A stretch of DNA of 64,000 nucleotides. Origin: Bog-756 sp963699105 (lineage in GTDB: Bacteria > Actinomycetota > Acidimicrobiia > Acidimicrobiales > RAAP-2). Location of the stretch: positions 744,001 through 808,000 of the forward strand of contig CAVOTI010000001.1 of NCBI GenBank assembly GCA_963699105.1, in the 5' to 3' direction. This document shows, piece by piece, positions 1-9,513 of the stretch. The position numbers and the translations under genes are program-made. Each line of letters starts with the position of its first letter. The stretch's first letter is position 1. Below the pieces are notes generated by a model. It did no database searches, was not told where the DNA came from, and saw only the letters and a program-made list of their open reading frames with translations.

Positions 1-430
1 CGCCGTACTGGTCGACGAACTGGGTGCCCCCGGCCAGACCGAAGACCCAGGCCGGGGCGTACTGGAGACCCGGGTCCAGCACGACGGCCAGACCCACGGC
101 ACGGGCGTCGGTCATCTCGGCCTGGACCTGTTCGAGGTAGGAAGCCGAAAACGTCCCCTGGCTCGGCTCGGAGCTGTTCCAGCTCACCTGAATGGTGACC
201 GAGTCGACCCCTTCGGCTCGTTCTTCCCCGTAGTTCGGGGTCGAAGCTCCCAGCAGTCCGAGAATGGGCTCGGTCACCCCGTGCGACACCGAGCTCCGGG
301 CCGCCGACCCGGCCGGCCCCACACCTCCGGGCGCCGATCCACCCTGTCCGAGGCTCCCGGCGACGAGGGTCGTGCCGAACCCCACGAGGAGGACCACGAC
401 CACCAGGCACCGGGCGCCTGCTCTGGCCAT
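1..430 (-). CDS. Membrane-anchored glycoside-hydrolase-like protein, N-terminal part (runs off window)
   Basis: The reverse-strand reading frame is open from an ATG at 430 to the window edge, giving 143 residues. It starts with a short basic stretch and a hydrophobic segment (CLVVVVLLVGFG), so a signal anchor or signal peptide. The rest matches the protein at 12524-13732 motif for motif: a VSWNSSEPSQGTF strand, a VVLDPGLQYAPAWVF strand and GGTQFVDQYG, against SWTAAEPSAGSF, VVLDPGMQYAPNWVF and GGTRFVNQYG in the paralog. This is the opening of a (beta/alpha)8-barrel glycoside-hydrolase fold; substrate unknown. An in-frame ATG at 466 is an alternative start and neither has a clear Shine-Dalgarno. 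The two paralogs flank the glycan operon, which suggests a role in trimming or remodelling its product (inference). Confidence 0.7.
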   Translation of the reverse strand, partial: MARAGARCLVVVVLLVGFGTTLVAGSLGQGGSAPGGVGPAGSAARSSVSHGVTEPILGLLGASTPNYGEERAEGVDSVTIQVSWNSSEPSQGTFSASYLEQVQAEMTDARAVGLAVVLDPGLQYAPAWVFGLAGGTQFVDQYG

Positions 431-466
431 GGGAGGCGAGTCCTGGCAGCGGGAGGCGCGGACCAT

Positions 467-707
467 GGGACTGTATCGGCATCCGTTGGTTCGTTATTGA
501 GCCCCGAAGCGGCCGACATCGGTGAGGCGCAGGCAATCCCGGCTGATCCGAACACCGGGGTGGAGGCCCGACCGGGCGGGCGTGATCCCGATGTCGGCCT
601 CGGTCGGGGATGCAGAACCGCCCCGCCCGCCCGGTCTCCGGTGGCTCGTCGGTTTGCAACCGTTCCGGCTCTGAACCAAAATGGGCCCAACGAGAAAGGA
701 GCTATCG
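467..707. other. Divergent intergenic region
   Basis: About 240 bases between the divergent glycoside-hydrolase-like gene and the oxygenase gene. The part nearest the hydrolase start (about 470-500) is less GC-rich and could hold its promoter. The only clear element is the GAAAGGAG ribosome binding site at 694-701 for the gene starting at 708. Confidence 0.4.
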
Positions 708-1595
708 ATGACCAGTACCCGGGAGAAGGTTCTCTGTGACATTCGAGATGCGAACTTCCACAATGGCGGGCTTCGCTGCTTGAAGGTCCTCAATCTCCAG
801 CCGGATTTCTTCGGAGATATTCAGTCCGAGATATCTCGGTTGATTGTCGACAATCGACCCTCCGACGTTCAAAACAAGGAGCATCTGACCAACTGGACCC
901 GTCCTTACGGAAAAGCCATCCAATATTCTCTGCTGAACGAGTCCGGTAACTTCGACGACTTCACCAAGGACTTCAACGGGACCAACCGAGACAAGAGCTT
1001 TCACCATGGTGACAAATACCCTGCGTTAGCTCAATTTATCAGCCAATTTCCGGATGCCATCAATCTCCGGCTGAATGGAATGGGACCGGAATCAGGACTG
1101 TCGCCCCACGAGGAGCACACGGTGATCAGGCAGGGTCTTCGATTTGGCGTTCGAGTCCGCCTCCATCTACCGATCTTCACCACGCCCGACGCCCAGGTGT
1201 ATCTAGACGGAGACTACTTTCATTTCGATGAGGGATCCATCTATTACTTCAATAATGGCTGCGTACACTCGGCCCGAAACCGCGGCGATCGGACCCGGTA
1301 CCATTTGGTATGGGACATGCCCTTGACCTCGCGGACTTACGACCTTATTTTTGCCGGGCAACAGCCGACCAGTCCTCTCCTCCATCGGGTGCCCGGGACC
1401 GAACAAGAGGTGCCGGTGGTGAGCCACGAAGAAGTCGAGGGATTCGAAACCATCGGTCCGGCCGCCCGGATCCACAAGGCCCTCCGCCTCGATCAGGTCG
1501 GCGTGTCCCACTACCAGTTTCAGACCGTCTACAACAAGGTTGCCTATCGCTACTGGCTGACCACGCCGCCGACCCTGGTGGGGACGAATTTCTGA
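708..1595 (+). CDS. Aspartyl/asparaginyl beta-hydroxylase-like 2-oxoglutarate/Fe(II) oxygenase
   Basis: 295 residues from ATG 708, which follows GAAAGGAG by six bases; an in-frame ATG at 681 has no such site. The central and C-terminal part has the layout of the Asp/Asn hydroxylase fold: SPHEEHTVI, then RVRLHLPIF, then GSIYYFNNGCVHSARNRG and RTRYHLVWDM. The HEEH, the later CVHSARN histidine and the following arginine are candidates for iron and 2-oxoglutarate binding. Family members hydroxylate Asp/Asn in proteins or carrier-bound amino acids. It converges on the glycan/NRPS operon with a 47-base gap, so a carrier-bound amino acid substrate is possible but unproven. The region has a somewhat lower GC content than its neighbours. 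Confidence 0.72.
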   Translation: MTSTREKVLCDIRDANFHNGGLRCLKVLNLQPDFFGDIQSEISRLIVDNRPSDVQNKEHLTNWTRPYGKAIQYSLLNESGNFDDFTKDFNGTNRDKSFHHGDKYPALAQFISQFPDAINLRLNGMGPESGLSPHEEHTVIRQGLRFGVRVRLHLPIFTTPDAQVYLDGDYFHFDEGSIYYFNNGCVHSARNRGDRTRYHLVWDMPLTSRTYDLIFAGQQPTSPLLHRVPGTEQEVPVVSHEEVEGFETIGPAARIHKALRLDQVGVSHYQFQTVYNKVAYRYWLTTPPTLVGTNF

Positions 1596-1642
1596 TTCTC
1601 CGATGGGCGGACGCCGGACGGTGGCGCCGACGGCAGTGACGA

Positions 1643-2667
1643 TCAGGTTTCTGCTGGATAAGGAGCCACCTCCTTCAGCCATCTGCCGAAGTCGTCGGCC
1701 GAGATCTCGTCGGGCCGGATCGGGCTGATGCCGACGCTGTCGAGGAACTCGTCACACTTCAGTTCGAATGAGAGTCCGTACACCGGACGGTCGACGGAAC
1801 TGGCGAATATCTCGAGCGTGGAGCCGCATGGCCACCACGGCCGAGCACCGCTCGATCACCCCGAGCATCACCGAAGGGTGCAGGTCGGGCCCGATGAACC
1901 GAACCCGGGGACCGTTGTCCATCTGCTCTTGGAGTTGGCGACCGAGGTCCGAATCGGTCAGATCGGCTCCCAACTGATAGTCGCCCTTGTCCGAGAAACA
2001 CATGAAGAGCACGTCGCACTCTCGCCCCTGCGCCCATCGAATGAGACCCCCGGCCACCGCCAATCGACAGAGTCGATCCGCTTCAGCCCCGGCTCCGGGC
2101 TTGAGGGACACAGCCACCAGAGGCCGGTCGGAGGTTCGGACTCCGGCCCCGTGCAGCACCGAATCCACCACCTCCCTCGGTGCGGGATCGAGCTCCCAGG
2201 CGGGGTCGCGGACGAGGGTGACGTATCCGGTCCTCCCAGCGCCCGAACCGATGCATGGTCGCGAGCTGAAACGAAGCGGGCACGACGCACCACACGACGG
2301 AGGGCCCAGCCCACCGGACCGGGCATGTCGGGATAGGCCCCCACGGCCCGGAGCTTGACGTCTTTCCCATGCCCAGAGCCACCAGGAGGACGAAGGGGAG
2401 GCACGCCACCAGAATCGGAAGGCCGCGTCCGAACATCCCACCCCCACCGATGACCACCACGTCGCAGCGGAGGAAGCTGGCCACGGCCCGGACCGAGACC
2501 ATGTCGACCGAGTTGACGTCGGGGACGAGCCTGGAGACGCGTCCCGGTGCCCGGCTGAGCACGGTGACATCACCGTGTTCCAGCACCTGGGGCGCCACGC
2601 GGGTCAGGATGGCGTCGTCGCCGGTGTTGCCGTTCCCGTAGTTTCCAATGAGGAGCACGACGCTCAC
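1643..2667 (-). CDS. Polysaccharide pyruvyl transferase family protein (frameshifted)
   Basis: The family adds ketal pyruvate from phosphoenolpyruvate to sugars of surface polysaccharides. Starting at GTG 2667 the chain opens VVLLIGNYGNGNTGDDAIL and continues VVVIGGGGMFGRG, the GN-GDD and GGG signatures of the family. It then passes through two other frames: GKDVKLRAVGAYPDMPGPVG with SARDHASVRALGG, then YVTLVRDPAWELDP up to VAMRLHA, and finally EIFASSVDRPVYGLSFELKC to a TGA at 1643. At least three single-base shifts (about 2365, 2230 and 1825) break the frame. The MRLHA histidine and the C-terminal FELKCDEF segment are intact, so the enzyme is probably functional and the shifts artefactual. 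It is the last gene of the minus-strand operon. Confidence 0.75.
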
Positions 2668-5600
2668 GGGGCGGGTGGACGATGTCCGATCCGATGGCCG
2701 GGCCGGTCGCCGCCGCGGTGCCGACGTCGCCGGTCCTGTCACCGTCGAGGTCCTCCAGGTCCTCCAACAGCTCGTCCAGCCGACGACCCACCATCTCGAT
2801 CTGGGGTGGCTCGAAGATGGTGTTGTGCAGACCGGGAATCTCGATGGTGGTGATGCCCCCGTCGCCCACTCCGCCCCAGCCCAGGTCGTCTCGTCCCAAG
2901 GCCATGGTGACACCCTGGTTGGTCCGCATGACGACCAGCTGCCCGCAGTAAGGACCGGGGTGATAGTGCTTCACCGCTTCCTTGCTGGCCTGGTAGGAAC
3001 GCGTGATGGTCGAACCAACTCGATCGTCCTGCCTCGAGCGGTTGAGACCGGGCCGGGAACCGTTGGCCAGCCGATGGCGTCGGAACCGAGCGCCAGATCT
3101 GACGTCGGGCCAGTTGAGGACCAGCTCAGCCCACAGGTAGTGCAGCCGCGACCGGGGCACCGGACTGTCTATCAGGACCACCACCGGCACCTTCTGTCCG
3201 AGGTCGGTCAATCGTCGGGCCACCTCGTAGGCGATCAGGCCACCCGCCGAATGACCGCCGAGCAGGTACGGACCCTCCGGCCGCATGGCGCGGATCTGGG
3301 TGACGGCCTCCTCGGCCATCATGTCGACCGAGTTGCGGGTGGTGTGCGACGGGCCACCGAACTCCTGGACCTGGATACCGATCAGCGGTCGATCAGGTGA
3401 AAGGAATGAACCGAGCCGTCGGTAACGCAGGGCGGTACCCAAGAAGGCGTGGATCATGAAGATCGGTTCCCTGGTGCCCCCGGCGTTCACCGACAGGAAG
3501 CCCGACCCCCCCGCCCGGGCCCCCACCAGACGAGCCAGACCGCCGATCGTCGTGTCCTCCAAGATCCGGCCGATCTCGAGGTGGCAGGAGAATTCCTCTT
3601 CGATCGCCGCCAGGAGCTGGAACAGCGAGAGTGAACTGGCTCCGAGGTCATCGAGGACGTCGTCGCCGGGTCGGATGGGGCCCTCGATGCCGAGCAGCCG
3701 GCAGGCCAGGCCGGCCACCCTGGCCACCCGCCGATCGACAGGTTCGTCTGGGACGGCGGCATGGTCGGGAGCGGGACGGCGGTCGGATTGTCCGAGACGC
3801 CAGTTCGGCAACCGGTCGACCGCCACCTTGCCGTTGGCCGTGGTCGGAAACGATCCCATGGCGACGACATGGGCCGGGATCATGTGGGAGGGCAAGGAGG
3901 ATCGCAACCACGAGCGCAGATCCGGACTCGAGAATTCGTCGGCCGTTGTGGCCACGTAAGCGATGAGACGGGCGTGGGGACCCTCACCGGTGACGGTGAC
4001 CAACGCCTGGGTGATCTCGGGATGTCGGCAGATCTCAGCTTCGACCTCGCCCGGCTCGATGCGGTACCCGCGGCAATTTCAGCTGACGATCCTTACGGCC
4101 GCAGAACTCGATCACCCCGCTCCCGTTGCGCCGGCCCAGATCCCCGGTGCGGTAGATGCGCACGCGGTGTCCGGTTGCCAGCTCCATGGTGAGGAACCGC
4201 TCGGCGGTGGCGGACGGATCACCCCGGTATCCGCTGGCCACCTGGGGCCCGAAGATGCAGATCTCGCCCTTTCGCCCGTACCCCAGCTCGTGCAGGTTCT
4301 CGTCGACGATGACGATCCGGCCGCCGGGAAGATCTCGGCCGATGGGCACGGCATCGCCGGTGGGCAGGTGCACGTCGTGGGCGGTGACGAGGACGGTGGC
4401 TTCGGTGGGCCCGTAGGAATTGATCAGTCGACTGATCGAAGTGTTGGTGAGCAGATCGGTGGCCAGTGACGCCGACATCGTCTCCCCACCGGCGACGATC
4501 GTCCGGAGAGTGGCCGGCATGCGTCCGGCCCGCAGCAGTTCCTGCAGCACGGACGGCGTGTTGACCAACATGGTGGCTCCCGTCTCGACATCGGCAATGG
4601 CCAGGGCCGAGGCGATGACCCGGACCGTCCCACCCACCATCAGCGGTCCCAGAACCTCGAGGATGAACGGGTCGAAGCTGAACGAGATGCTGGTGGTGGT
4701 GACGGCCAGCTCTTCGGGGGTGATGCTCGAACGGATCCATTCCAGCAGGCTGGCCAGGGCTCGATGTGACACCTCCACCGCCTTGGGTCGGCCCGACGAG
4801 CCCGAGGTGAAGAGTATGTAGGCGATCGACTCGGGTGAGGGTCCTTCGAGACCCGACGGGGCCGGCGCCGGTCGACCTCCGGGGACGATGACGTCGGGAT
4901 GCAGCACCGGAATGGCCGGGTCGAAACAGGAACGCAGGGGTGTATCGGCGATGACCACGGAGACGCCGGCCTGTTGGGCCATGGCCGACAGCCTGGCCGC
5001 CGGATACTCGGGATCCAGGGGCACATAGGTGGCGGTGGCGGCCCAGATGCCGATCATGGCGGCGATGGCCTGACGCGAACGCGGGAGACAGACGCCCACC
5101 GTGGCACCGGCGCCGACGCCGATGCCCATCAGCTCCTCGGTCACCGCCGTGGCCGCCCGGTGCAGCTCGTCGAAGTCCCACTCCACGGAACCGTCGATCA
5201 CCGCCGGATGGTGGGGGGTCTCCTGTCGCTGGGCGGCCAGCACCGTCACCACCGATCTTCCCCATCCCTCCCGGGGGGCGACCTGGTCCGCACCACCGGC
5301 CGCCTCCCCGGCCCCGGGGTCGGACTCGGTTTCCACCCCACTTCCGCCCACCCTCTCCAGGAGCTGCCCGTAGGCGTCTCCCTGGAGGCCGGCCAACACA
5401 TCCCATTTGAGTCCGGCGACCCGGGCCGGACCCGCCGCCCCCCTCCGACGGCGCAGGTCACCATGGCCGGCCAGCATCCCGACGGCCTCGGCCAGGGCCG
5501 CCACATCGAATGCGGGCACCCGACCGCCCACCCGGTCATCGACCAGCGCCCGGAGACACGGGATGTCGAAGGCCACCACCGGCGTCCCTACCGCCAGGGC

Positions 5601-6470
5601 CTCGGCCGCCACCATCCCAAAGGTCTCGTACCGGCTCGGCATGACCAGCAGGTCGACCCCGGCCAACCATTCGAACCGCTCGGCGGCCGGTACCCGACCG
5701 ATGAAATGCACCCTCTCAGCGATCCCCAACTGTTCGGCCTGCCGTTCGAGGGCCAGTCGATCCGGTCCGTCGCCGCCCAGGACGAGATCTTGGGTGATCG
5801 AATCGGAGACCAGGGCGAAGGCTTCGAGCAACAGGTCCAGACCCTTCTGGGCGCTCTCCAGCCGGCCGAGGTAGGCGATGTCCGACCGAGCCCGTTGATA
5901 GTGGTCGAAGGCGGCGGCCCCCAGACCGTTGGGGACGACGGTCACCGACGCCCGCGGGTTGCGCTCGGCCAGCGTTCCCCCCAGTTCCTCCGATACGGCG
6001 ATCATCGACCGGTGGGAACGGACGCCGACCCGTTCGACCCAGTGGAACGGCAAGTGGTACTGCCGGCTCTTCTCGGCGGCGAACAACCACTGGACCACCC
6101 CCATCACCGGGCGGGAGGTCATCCAGGGGATGGCCACCGACGAGAACGGTGCTCCGAAGTCCTCGACCACCAGATCGGACCGGTAGCGGAGCAGGGCGTA
6201 CGGGAGAAAGGCGAAGTAAGCCAGCCGCTCGAAGAAGTCGCCGCCCGGCATGCCCACGTGGACGTAGCGGACGCCGTCGTCAGTCCGCTCTCTGCTCCCC
6301 TTGTAGCGAGCGCAGACCACAGTGATGTCGAAGGTGGTGGCCAGCCGTCGGTTGATCTCGTGGGTGCGCACCGAACCGCCGCCCGCCCCCGGACGCTCGG
6401 GGTCCTCGTACCCGAGGTGGAGTATCCGCGGTCTTGGGGCTGACGATGCACCCCCCCACGCATGTGGCAC
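2570..6470 (-). CDS. Hybrid protein: GT4 glycosyltransferase – NRPS adenylation – carrier – thioesterase
   Basis: About 1,300 residues. Residues 1-400 are a GT-B family 4 glycosyltransferase: RPRILHLGYEDPERPGAGGG at the start, VVPNGLG, then MPSRYETFGMVAAEALAVGTP with the nucleotide-sugar-binding glutamates. An adenylation domain follows: A3 AYILFTSGSSGRPKAVEVSH, A5 NSYGPTEATV, A7 YRTGDLGRR, A10 PTTANGKVAVDRLP. Next come a carrier domain, DDLGASSLSLFQL, with the phosphopantetheine serine, and a type I thioesterase, GGHSAGGLIAYE, LIDSP and LHN triad regions. No condensation domain is present. One extra C near 4071-4074 separates A7 from the rest; removing it restores KLRGYRIEPGEVE. Start GTG 6470 is preceded by a GGGGGA run. 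The thioesterase tail overlaps the next gene by 98 bases; one further shift would end it at a GTGA overlap instead. Confidence 0.75.
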
Positions 6471-7887
6471 GTCCCCCAGACTGCGGAGGCAGATCAGCAC
6501 TCCGCACCCGAAGGCCCACAGAGCCCACAAGAACAGATGCCGGTGGAGGACGAACAACGGCGACGCAGGCGATCACCACCCCGGCACTCGACCTGACCTG
6601 TCCCTTGAGGCTCCCGGGCCAGGTCCGGACGGTCTTGAACATCAGGGCGGCGGCCACCAGAGTTCCTCCGAGGGCCACCACCACCGCCAGCCCGAGAATG
6701 CCGTGGACCCGGAGCCCGAATACATCGAGGACGGCGCACAGCGCCACCCCGGAGAACAGGACCTTGGTCGTGCTTCGGTAGATGGCCGTGGCCTGGAAGT
6801 ACGTGGTGGCCAAGTTGATCACACCCATCATCAGGCCGGCGAAGGCCGACCAGGGCAAGATGGCGCCGACATCTCCGTAGCGAGCCGGAAACAGGTGGAA
6901 CACCACCGACGACGGAATAGTGGCGGTGACCAGGGCGATCGGAACGCAGATCCTCACATAGAGTGAAAAGCTCTCCCCGATGGACTCGGACGGGCGGGCC
7001 TGGCCGGCCACCATGCGCGGGAAGACGACGATGGAGAGAGCTCCACCGAGGAACAAGGGGACCCGACCGAGGATGTTGGCCGCCTGATAGGTGGCCAGGG
7101 CCGGTTGGGCACCCAGGATCAGGCTGCCGATCACCACATCCATGCTGGCCAGAATGGCTACACCGGCCTGGATGGCCAGAAGGCCCTGGGTGCTGGCCCA
7201 GAGACTTCTACCGGCCAGGGCCGACCACGACCACTGGACGTGGCGGGCCATGTAGATCAGTCCACCGGCCGCCACCACGCTGGCCCCCAGGGCGAAGCCG
7301 GCGATGGCACCTCCGGCCCCGGCTCCCAGGGCCACCAGTCCCACCCCGGCACCGATCTTCACGATCACTTCGGAGATCCGGAGCACGGCCAGGTACCGGA
7401 AGCGCTGGTAGCCCTGAAGGAATCCGGCCGACGTCGCCGCCACGAAGATCAGCACGGCCGAGCCGAAGGCCGCGGCCAACAGTCCGTTGTCCGAGAAGTG
7501 ATAGGCGATGAGGCAGGTGGCCAGACCGGCCACGACACCTTGGAGCACGGTGGCGAACAGACAGAAGGTGACGGCTATCCGCCGGCGGGGCTCATCGTGC
7601 TTGGATCTGAGCACCTCCTGGGCGAGAACCCAGGGCAGGGCGGCCCCGGCGATGGTCCCGCAGACGAGCAGGAGGGCCGAAATGGACCCCACCTCGGCGA
7701 ACTCCCGAGCCGGCAGCATGAACAGCAGGATGACGGTGTACGAATAGTTGAGTACCGACACCACACCGGTGGCCGAGATCACCACGGCCTCGTCTCCCAA
7801 TCGGTGCTTGGTCCGGCCTCGGCCCGGCCCGGCCGCCAGTTCCGCCCTCTCCACTTCCGGCGTGGCGGCGATGAGGCTCGTCACCAC
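6471..7887 (-). CDS. Wzx/MATE-like polysaccharide flippase (C-terminus frameshifted)
   Basis: Integral membrane protein expected to flip lipid-linked glycan units across the plasma membrane. GTG 7887 overlaps the stop of the upstream gene by seven bases, implying translational coupling. About 13 hydrophobic segments are visible from VVISATGVVSVLNYSYTVIL to SSAGVVIACVAVV, with the family-typical loops between paired helices (AATSAGFLQGYQRFRYLAVL). Near 6557 the frame shifts by one base; the shifted frame supplies helix 14 (LFLWALWAFGCGVLICL). That frame has no stop and runs directly into the GT4 domain of the next gene. The flippase is therefore either cut by a frameshift and a missed stop, or fused to the hybrid glycosyltransferase. 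The 3' boundary given is the assumed GT4 start. Confidence 0.7.
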
Positions 7888-9509
7888 AACCCCCGGGTGA
7901 TGGCCTGGATGTCGTACACCCGCAGACTGCCGTCAGAGACTCCGTTGGCTTCGAAGACCAGCTTGGCCCGCTCGTTCAGAACGCGTAGCAGCGAGGGAGT
8001 GGCGATGCCGTATCCCTCGTTGGTGAGCTCGGTCCCGACGATGATGTAATCGACGTGGTGGGCCTTCAGCTGAGGGAGCGTGCTCCACTGGCCGATGATC
8101 CCCCGGGTCAGGAGGAACTGGGAGAGGTACTCGGTGGCGGCGATCACCGCGGTGGGCGGGACATTGACGGACTCCCACCTGAGGAGCCGGCGGTACTCGT
8201 CGTCCTGGCGGGTGTGCACACTGACCCAGGCGATCGAGTCGAAGAGCAGCGCCAGGCAAACCAGCGCCGTCACCGCCCGACGCCATCCGACGGTATGCGT
8301 GTGGAAGAAGCCGGTCAACCACAGGACGGCACTGATGATGGCCGGGAGCAGCAGGATGTAGTACATCTGCTCCTCCAGAGTGCCGAACAGCGTGGCATAG
8401 GCCAGATAGGCACCGGCGGCCACGGTCCACAGGGCACACAGGAGTGTCACCGCCTCCTCGATCCCGCGGGCGGACGGCCCGGTTCGCCACGGCTTCAGCC
8501 GCCACAACAGTCCCAGGCTGGCCAGCGAGCCGCCGGCCAGCACCACGTAGGACATCCCCAGGGTGGAGCCGTCAGCCAGGACCCGGGAGATCAGGGAAAC
8601 GTGGGTCTGAGAGGAGTTGAACCCGCTGATCTGTTGGGCACCGACCAGCCGGAGCACGCCGTCTGATTTCGCCTGCCACCACACCCCGAACCCGCTGGTC
8701 AATCCGGTGGCCACCACCGAAACGGCGTAGCCGGAGGCAGTGAGCACCATGACCACAAGGGCCTCTCGGCGGGCGATGACCCACCCGCTGGCCCACAGGA
8801 GCAGCATCACCACCACCACCACCAGCCCGAAGGTCTCTTTGGTGCACAGCGTGGTTGCCCCGGCAACACCGGCGGCGATGAGCCACCTCAGCCGCCTGGA
8901 GCTCCCCGCCCGGGAACCGGTGGCCATGGCGACGAGGGCGAAACACGTCACCGCCGCCAGCTGGGCGGGAGCCTCGAGCATGACCCGGCTGTCGTAGCTG
9001 ATGGCCAGCGGATCGAGGGCGAGAACGAGAGCACCGAGCAGTGCCACCCAGCGCCCTGCGGCCCGATCGATCAGGACGAAGGTGACGACACAGGTGGCCG
9101 CCCCCACAACGGCGGCCACGTGGCGAAGTTCGAAGAGGACGGTCTCGGTCCCGCCGTGGAATCCGAACACCAGGATGGCCAAACCGTAGAGGCCGAAGGC
9201 GGCCGGCGGATGCAGATCGAACGTCTGGCCGTAGAGCGTGACACCGTGGCCGTGGGCCACGTTCAAGGCGATATTGGTGTACGTGGCCTCGTCGATGAAG
9301 ATGTCGTAGGCGGTGTCGATGGCGAGAAGCCTCGCCACCACCGCCACGACGGCGACGGCGACCAGCAGGGTGACGCGACTGGTGAGCACCCGGCGCCATC
9401 TCCACCGGAGCGCCGGCCGGTGGCCAGGCTCGAGATCCCCGATCGGCCCCCGCCCGCGGGCGGGCTTCAATATCTCGTCGACGGTGACAGGACGGACGAC
9501 GGTCGTCAT
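7881..9509 (-). CDS. GT39/PMT_2-like membrane glycosyltransferase (GT-C fold)
   Basis: 542 residues with about 10-11 transmembrane segments after a 45-residue cytoplasmic leader. The first extracytoplasmic loop has FIDEATYTNIALNVAHG, the acidic D-E pair that forms the active site in ArnT/PMT-type enzymes using polyprenyl-phosphate sugars. LALDPLAISYDSRVMLEAP and TTLCTKETF also fit the family. A C-terminal soluble part of about 120 residues follows the last helix. It starts four bases after the GT4 gene and overlaps the flippase, so it belongs to one operon. Likely role: transfer of a sugar, probably from the lipid-phosphate donor made by the DPM-like GT2 at the head of the operon, onto the growing glycan outside the membrane (inference). 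Confidence 0.78.
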   Translation of the reverse strand: MTTVVRPVTVDEILKPARGRGPIGDLEPGHRPALRWRWRRVLTSRVTLLVAVAVVAVVARLLAIDTAYDIFIDEATYTNIALNVAHGHGVTLYGQTFDLHPPAAFGLYGLAILVFGFHGGTETVLFELRHVAAVVGAATCVVTFVLIDRAAGRWVALLGALVLALDPLAISYDSRVMLEAPAQLAAVTCFALVAMATGSRAGSSRRLRWLIAAGVAGATTLCTKETFGLVVVVVMLLLWASGWVIARREALVVMVLTASGYAVSVVATGLTSGFGVWWQAKSDGVLRLVGAQQISGFNSSQTHVSLISRVLADGSTLGMSYVVLAGGSLASLGLLWRLKPWRTGPSARGIEEAVTLLCALWTVAAGAYLAYATLFGTLEEQMYYILLLPAIISAVLWLTGFFHTHTVGWRRAVTALVCLALLFDSIAWVSVHTRQDDEYRRLLRWESVNVPPTAVIAATEYLSQFLLTRGIIGQWSTLPQLKAHHVDYIIVGTELTNEGYGIATPSLLRVLNERAKLVFEANGVSDGSLRVYDIQAITRGLW

Positions 9510-9513
9510 CTGG

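Noticed and set aside
4899..6443. A 514-codon plus-strand open frame
   Set aside because: It is antisense to the GT4/adenylation gene, His/Gly/Arg-rich and without family motifs; it is a shadow caused by high GC.
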